A stretch of DNA of 10,906 nt from Dehalococcoidia bacterium (GTDB lineage: Bacteria; Chloroflexota; Dehalococcoidia; Dehalococcoidales; RBG-16-60-22). Position numbers and translations under genes: made by a program. The notes beneath the pieces are model-generated. The model saw only the letters and a program-made list of their open reading frames with translations, was not told the DNA's origin and did not search any database. Position 1 is the stretch's first letter, and every line of letters starts with the position of its first letter. Positions 7,163 to 10,906 of the stretch are shown here, piece by piece. The stretch is from assembly GCA_013202615.1 (NCBI GenBank), contig JABMRL010000037.1:1-10906 (forward strand). The letters run 5' to 3'.

Positions 7163-8833
7163 ATGAATTCATGGGAAGCAATCGTAAATATGCTAAAGGC
7201 TGAGGGAATCGATTATATCTTCGGCATAGGTGATTCCGGCCTGCAGCTATATGCCGAAAAGATTGAAGGTATAAGTAACGTAAACCTGCGATATGAGGGG
7301 TCAGCACCGTTCATGGCTATGGCTTACGCCAGATTGAGCGGCAAGCCGGGCGTTTGCACCGCCAGCGCTGGACCGGGAACGGCCAACCTGCTGCCTGGTG
7401 TACTGGAAGCATATTCTGGTTGCTCACCGGTGGTGATAATCAATGCCGCTAACTCACAGAGGACGTATGGCATGGGAGAGTTCCAGGAATCAGACCAGAT
7501 AGCCATGATGAAGCCTATAACAAAGTGGAGCGCCCGCATCCCGTATACCGACCGTATACCGTGGTTTGTGCGCCGGGCGTTTTCCATCGCTGTCAACGGG
7601 CAGCCGGGTCCGGTTTTTCTGGAGATGCCGTACGACGTGAGCGGGAAGACGCGATGGGAGCTGCATGATATTGGAAATCCTGAGTATGTGCCCGCCAAGA
7701 AAATTCGCACTGGCGGTGCCCCAGAGCTAATAGGTGAAGCTGCAAAATTGCTGGTAAAAGCTAAAAAGCCGGTGGTGGTTTCCGGCAACGGGACCGTGCT
7801 GGCAGGGGCTGCTGAGGAATTCAAGCAGTTTATCGAGTTGCTGGGCATACCTTTTATTACCACACCGGGAGGGAGGGGTATTCTGCCTGAGACCCATCCC
7901 CTGGCCCTCGGTGTCTGCGGTTACTACCGTACCAGGGTCGGTAAAGAGGTCTATTCCGATGCCGACCTTGTATTCACCGTTGGCACCAGGAACGAAAGCT
8001 ACAGCACCCACCAGTGGCGTGATTTCCCCGCCGGAGCGAAGTTCATCCAGGTTGACATTGAACCCTTTGAAATAGGCAGGAACTGGCTGCCGGACGTGGG
8101 CATCGTCGGTGATGCCGGGCTCGTCTTGAGCCAGCTCTCTGAAGCTATTAAAGCAGAGTCCGGGACGGGCAAAGACTTCCGTGAAATACCCAGGGTGCAG
8201 GAGCTGATAAAAGCTAAAGAGGCGTTTGAGCAGGAAGTAGCGGCGGAGTGCATGGTAGAGGCGACGCCGATACCGGCCAAGCGGGCTATCTATGAGACGA
8301 GCCGGGTATTCGGGGGGAATACCATTCTGGTCAGTGAGAACGGCTCGCAGGATACCTGGTCATACTGCTTCCCGTATTTCAAGGTGCAGGACGGCTCAGA
8401 GTGCGTGCCGGTCGCCGAGCAGACCTGTATGGGCATGGGCGTTGTGGGGGCCATCGCTGCCAAACTGACAAAGCCGGAGAAAAACGTGGTCTGTATCACC
8501 GGCGATGGTGCTTTCCAGATGTACATGAAAGAGCTGCCAACCGCCGCCCAGTATAAGGCCGGATGCACATGGCTGGTTTTGAACAACTCGGCATTAGGCT
8601 GGGTAAAGCACCATCAGATGACAGCGGTTGGCTGGAATACCAGCACCTTCCAGGTGCAGCCCGATTTCGTCAAATGGGCGGAGGCATGTCAGTGCTTTGG
8701 CAGGAGAGTGGAGAAAGCATCCGAGATTAAGCCGGCTCTGGAAGAGGCGCTGAAAGCGAACAAAGAAGGCAAGCCTGCTGTCATCGATGTCGCCGTTGGG
8801 CTTGAGATGTCGCACTTCAAACGGGCTGAGTAA
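7163..8833 (+). CDS. Thiamine-diphosphate-dependent enzyme, acetolactate synthase-like
   Basis: This 556-residue protein has the three-domain layout of ThDP decarboxylases and ligases: N-terminal pyrimidine-binding domain (about 3-170), central domain (about 190-325) and C-terminal pyrophosphate-binding domain (about 375-545). Glu45 (RYEGSAP) is the conserved cofactor-activating glutamate. The ThDP/Mg motif is GDG at 447-449, 24 residues, then NN at 474-475, followed by SALGWVKHHQ, which resembles acetolactate synthase. The motif FGIGDSG at 20-26 replaces the usual FG(V)PG. Close alternatives are acetolactate synthase-like ligases and 2-oxoacid decarboxylases; the substrate cannot be named. 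I chose ATG 7163 with AAGGAGG 10 nt upstream; a TTG at 7139 is less likely. It leads an operon, 24 nt before the oxidoreductase gene. No membrane segments are seen, so it is cytosolic. Confidence 0.85.
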   Translation: MNSWEAIVNMLKAEGIDYIFGIGDSGLQLYAEKIEGISNVNLRYEGSAPFMAMAYARLSGKPGVCTASAGPGTANLLPGVLEAYSGCSPVVIINAANSQRTYGMGEFQESDQIAMMKPITKWSARIPYTDRIPWFVRRAFSIAVNGQPGPVFLEMPYDVSGKTRWELHDIGNPEYVPAKKIRTGGAPELIGEAAKLLVKAKKPVVVSGNGTVLAGAAEEFKQFIELLGIPFITTPGGRGILPETHPLALGVCGYYRTRVGKEVYSDADLVFTVGTRNESYSTHQWRDFPAGAKFIQVDIEPFEIGRNWLPDVGIVGDAGLVLSQLSEAIKAESGTGKDFREIPRVQELIKAKEAFEQEVAAECMVEATPIPAKRAIYETSRVFGGNTILVSENGSQDTWSYCFPYFKVQDGSECVPVAEQTCMGMGVVGAIAAKLTKPEKNVVCITGDGAFQMYMKELPTAAQYKAGCTWLVLNNSALGWVKHHQMTAVGWNTSTFQVQPDFVKWAEACQCFGRRVEKASEIKPALEEALKANKEGKPAVIDVAVGLEMSHFKRAE

Positions 8834-8857
8834 GACTGATTGTTAAGGAGTGAAAAT

Positions 8858-9697
8858 ATGACCACCATTGCTCTCATGGGCGCCGGCGGGCAGATGGGAA
8901 TACGGATTACCCGGAAACTGAAAGACAACCCCGACTATAAAACCATTTACGTAGAGGTCGGCGACAAGGGTAAGGCAAAACTTGCCGGGCTGGGGCTTTC
9001 GGCTACCGCGCAGGACGAGGCAGTTGCTCAGGCCGATGTGGTCATACTGGCCGTTCCCGACCGTTTAATCGGTCCAATCTGCAACGACATTGTGCCAATG
9101 GTGAAAAGCGGGGCGATGGTCATGGGGCTTGACCCGGCAGCGGGATATGCCGGAATGCTGTCGGACCGCAGGGATATAAGTTACTTCATCACCCACCCGT
9201 GCCATGCACCCATGTTTGGTGACGAGACCGACCCCGAAGCCCAGCAGGACTTTTTCGGTGGCGACAAGGCAAAGCAGAGCATCGTCTGCTCCCTGCATCA
9301 GGGGCCAGATGAGGACTATGCCAGGGGGGAGGCGATTGCCAGGGTGATATACGCTCCGATATTAAAGGCGTACAGGGTCACCACGGAGCAGATGGCTATC
9401 CTGGAACCCGCCCTTGTGGAGACCCTCGGACTATCCTGCGTCTACGTCATGAAAGAGGCTATGGATGAGGCGGTCAGAATGGGCGTTCCTGAGGCGGTGG
9501 CACAGGATTTTCTGTTTGGCCACGTCCGCTGCATGATGGGCGAGGTTTTTCTTTTGGCTGGTGCCACCCTCTCCGAGGGGGCCAGGCTCGCTGTAGCCGA
9601 GGCAAAAGAACAGATATTCCAGCCCGACTGGATGAAAATAATGAAAATCGATAGCATCAAGGATAGCGTGCGGAAAATAACCCGCGCCGCCGGCTAA
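8858..9697 (+). CDS. NAD(P)-dependent oxidoreductase, phosphogluconate-dehydrogenase C-terminal / apionate-oxidoisomerase-like family
   Basis: This 279-residue protein begins with a Rossmann nucleotide-binding loop, GAGGQMG at 8-14, and a second strand ending in YVEVGDKG that may contact the cofactor ribose. The segment ADVVILAVPD is typical of beta-hydroxyacid dehydrogenase-type folds. A motif THPCHAPMFGDETDPEA from residue 112 and the helical C-terminal half (QMAILEPALVETLG, then FQPDW) match the family containing D-apionate oxidoisomerase (ApnO), which couples oxidation to a carbon-skeleton rearrangement. The substrate here is unknown. His113, Cys115 and His116 are candidate active-site residues. 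Start ATG 8858 has AAGGAG 7 nt upstream; the open frame from 8840 is longer but unsupported. It lies between the ThDP enzyme and the UxaA-family gene, and co-transcription is likely. Confidence 0.8.
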   Translation: MTTIALMGAGGQMGIRITRKLKDNPDYKTIYVEVGDKGKAKLAGLGLSATAQDEAVAQADVVILAVPDRLIGPICNDIVPMVKSGAMVMGLDPAAGYAGMLSDRRDISYFITHPCHAPMFGDETDPEAQQDFFGGDKAKQSIVCSLHQGPDEDYARGEAIARVIYAPILKAYRVTTEQMAILEPALVETLGLSCVYVMKEAMDEAVRMGVPEAVAQDFLFGHVRCMMGEVFLLAGATLSEGARLAVAEAKEQIFQPDWMKIMKIDSIKDSVRKITRAAG

Positions 9698-9753
9698 TAC
9701 GGAGGGGCGATATTACGTCGGTTTCATCTATAATATAAATCAGGATACAGGTG

Positions 9754-10906
9754 ATGGAATTCCGGGGATTCCGAAGAAAAAATGGTACCGTCGGCGTTAG
9801 AAATCATGTGCTGATTTTCCCCACCACGATCTGCGCTTCCACTGTGGCCCAGATGATTAGCCGGGAGGTATCCGGCACCGTCAGCGTGGTGCACCGTCAC
9901 GGCTGTGGCCACTTTGGCGACGAGAAAGAACTCATGGTCCGGACCATGGCCGGTTTCTGCGCCAACCCCAACGTTGCCGGCGTACTGCTCGTGGGACTCG
10001 GCTGCGAGTTGCTCACTCCCGAACTTATCGCTGAAGAACTGGTCAAAACCGGACAGAGGTTCGAGACACTCAGCATACAGGAAGCCAGGGGCACGACTAA
10101 CAGCGTGGCCAGGGGCAGGAAAATAGCGCAGCGACTTGTAAAAGAGGCCGCCGCGGCGAGTCGGGAAGTGGTTCCCGTTTCCGAATTGATATTGGGTCTC
10201 AACTGCGGCGGGTCAGACACTATCTCCGGAGTTACCGCCAATCCGGCGCTGGGCGTTGCCTCCGATTTATTAATCGCCGAAGGGGGAACGGTGATTTTTT
10301 CGGAAACACCGGAAATGATAGGGGCGGAAAACGTTCTCACCAGGCGGGCGGCAAATGCACAGGTCGGAAGTCGTGTTTCGGCGGTAATATCGGAGGTTTA
10401 TACCAGCATAAAGTCAATGGGCGTTGATGTTATGGGAGCCGAACCTTCACCCGGCAACATAGCCGGCGGGTTGACCTCTCTGGAGGAAAAATCGCTGGGG
10501 GCTGTCCTCAAGGGCGGGACCACCCCGGTGGTGCAGGTTACTGATTTCGCAGAGAAGCCGGAACAGAAAGGCCTGGTATTGATGAATGGACCGGCTCACG
10601 ACGTGGTCTGCAACAGTGGCATGCTGGCCGCCGGCGCTCAGGTCATTGTCTTTACCACTGGAAAGGGGACGCCGATAGGTTCGCCCGTTGCTCCGGTAAT
10701 CAAGGTCTCCTCCAACAGCGCCCTCTATGAAAAGATGAGGGATAATATCGATATAAACGCCGGAACAATAATAGATGGTACGGAATCTATTCAGGGTACC
10801 GGTGAGAGAATATTTAAGGATATTGTTGACATCGCTTCCGGCGAATTAGCCAGGGCCGAGGTTTTGGGCCACTGCGAGTTTGCCATACCTTCTATCATCC
10901 CGACGG
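9754..10906 (+). CDS. UxaA-family dehydratase/lyase large chain (altronate/galactarate dehydratase, SuyB-like), 3' end cut
   Basis: The frame is open for 384 codons to the window edge and is probably within a few residues of complete. It covers the catalytic region shared by altronate dehydratase (UxaA), galactarate dehydratase (GarD) and the beta chain of sulfolactate sulfo-lyase (SuyB). Visible family motifs are GFRRKNGTVGVRNHV (5-19), HRHGCGHFGDE (47-57), GLGCE, NCGGSDTISGVTANPALG (from 150), GGTVIFSETPEMIGAE, SPGNIAGGLTSLEEKSLGA and FTTGKGTPIGSPVAPVIKV. These enzymes remove water (or sulfite) from 2,3-dihydroxy or sulfo acids. The SAF domain that begins full-length UxaA is absent, as in SuyB-type two-chain enzymes, so a small partner may lie beyond the edge. 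ATG 9754 has AGGA 8 nt upstream; GTG 9751 in the same frame is possible. It follows the oxidoreductase by 56 nt, the loosest spacing in this operon. Confidence 0.85.
   Translation, partial: MEFRGFRRKNGTVGVRNHVLIFPTTICASTVAQMISREVSGTVSVVHRHGCGHFGDEKELMVRTMAGFCANPNVAGVLLVGLGCELLTPELIAEELVKTGQRFETLSIQEARGTTNSVARGRKIAQRLVKEAAAASREVVPVSELILGLNCGGSDTISGVTANPALGVASDLLIAEGGTVIFSETPEMIGAENVLTRRAANAQVGSRVSAVISEVYTSIKSMGVDVMGAEPSPGNIAGGLTSLEEKSLGAVLKGGTTPVVQVTDFAEKPEQKGLVLMNGPAHDVVCNSGMLAAGAQVIVFTTGKGTPIGSPVAPVIKVSSNSALYEKMRDNIDINAGTIIDGTESIQGTGERIFKDIVDIASGELARAEVLGHCEFAIPSIIPT

Noticed and set aside
9729..9734. TATAAT between the oxidoreductase and UxaA-family genes
   Set aside because: No acceptable -35 lies 16-19 nt upstream, and the same-strand spacing of 56 nt fits simple co-transcription.
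9897..10340. 147-codon minus-strand open frame over the UxaA-family gene
   Set aside because: It is the antisense shadow of a conserved coding region; its Ser/Pro/Thr-rich composition is typical of such shadows.

Overview
This window looks like a bacterial chromosome segment from an anaerobic or facultatively anaerobic organism with a membrane-bound respiratory chain. It encodes a selenocysteine-containing, Tat-exported formate dehydrogenase with its iron-sulfur and cytochrome b subunits. Shine-Dalgarno sites are strong (AGGAGG type) and GTG and TTG starts occur. The gene mix (Fdn/Fdo-type formate dehydrogenase, a CxxC-x17-CxxC zinc-ribbon protein, VOC protein, UxaA-family protein) would fit an uncultured Chloroflexota/Dehalococcoidia-type genome. 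That placement is a guess from family composition and no marker gene is present. I see no phage, insertion sequence, CRISPR array, tRNA or rRNA.

Layout. Positions 1-556 (minus strand) hold the start of an unrecognised gene cut by the window edge, preceded by a VOC (glyoxalase/epimerase-like) gene. Positions 557-923 are a divergent intergenic region with a good sigma70-type promoter for a small zinc-ribbon gene (924-1229, plus), which ends at a strong intrinsic terminator. Positions 1405-6797 (minus) form a tight four-gene operon read right to left: selenocysteine formate dehydrogenase catalytic subunit, four-cluster iron-sulfur subunit, cytochrome b subunit and the FdhE assembly factor. The catalytic gene is interrupted by an in-frame TGA at 6228-6230, followed by a SECIS-like hairpin, so it is one intact gene and not two. 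Positions 6798-7162 are a second divergent region, with an fdh promoter, a terminator-like hairpin inside the fdh leader, and a candidate promoter for the rightward operon. Positions 7163-10906 (plus) carry a thiamine-diphosphate enzyme, an NAD(P)-dependent oxidoreductase of the phosphogluconate-dehydrogenase C-terminal/apionate oxidoisomerase type, and a UxaA-family dehydratase/lyase large chain that runs off the right edge.

How the genes work together. The fdh operon should make a periplasm-facing formate:quinone oxidoreductase. Formate is oxidised at the Mo/W-selenocysteine site, electrons pass through five [4Fe-4S] clusters to two b hemes and then to quinone, and FdhE acts in assembly. 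The rightward operon looks catabolic or biosynthetic for a hydroxy acid. Its order, ThDP ligase/decarboxylase then (oxido)isomerase-type dehydrogenase then hydroxy-acid dehydratase, resembles the chemistry of acetolactate synthase, ketol-acid reductoisomerase and dihydroxyacid dehydratase using different protein families for the last two steps. This is the most interesting hypothesis in the window, and its substrate cannot be read from sequence alone.
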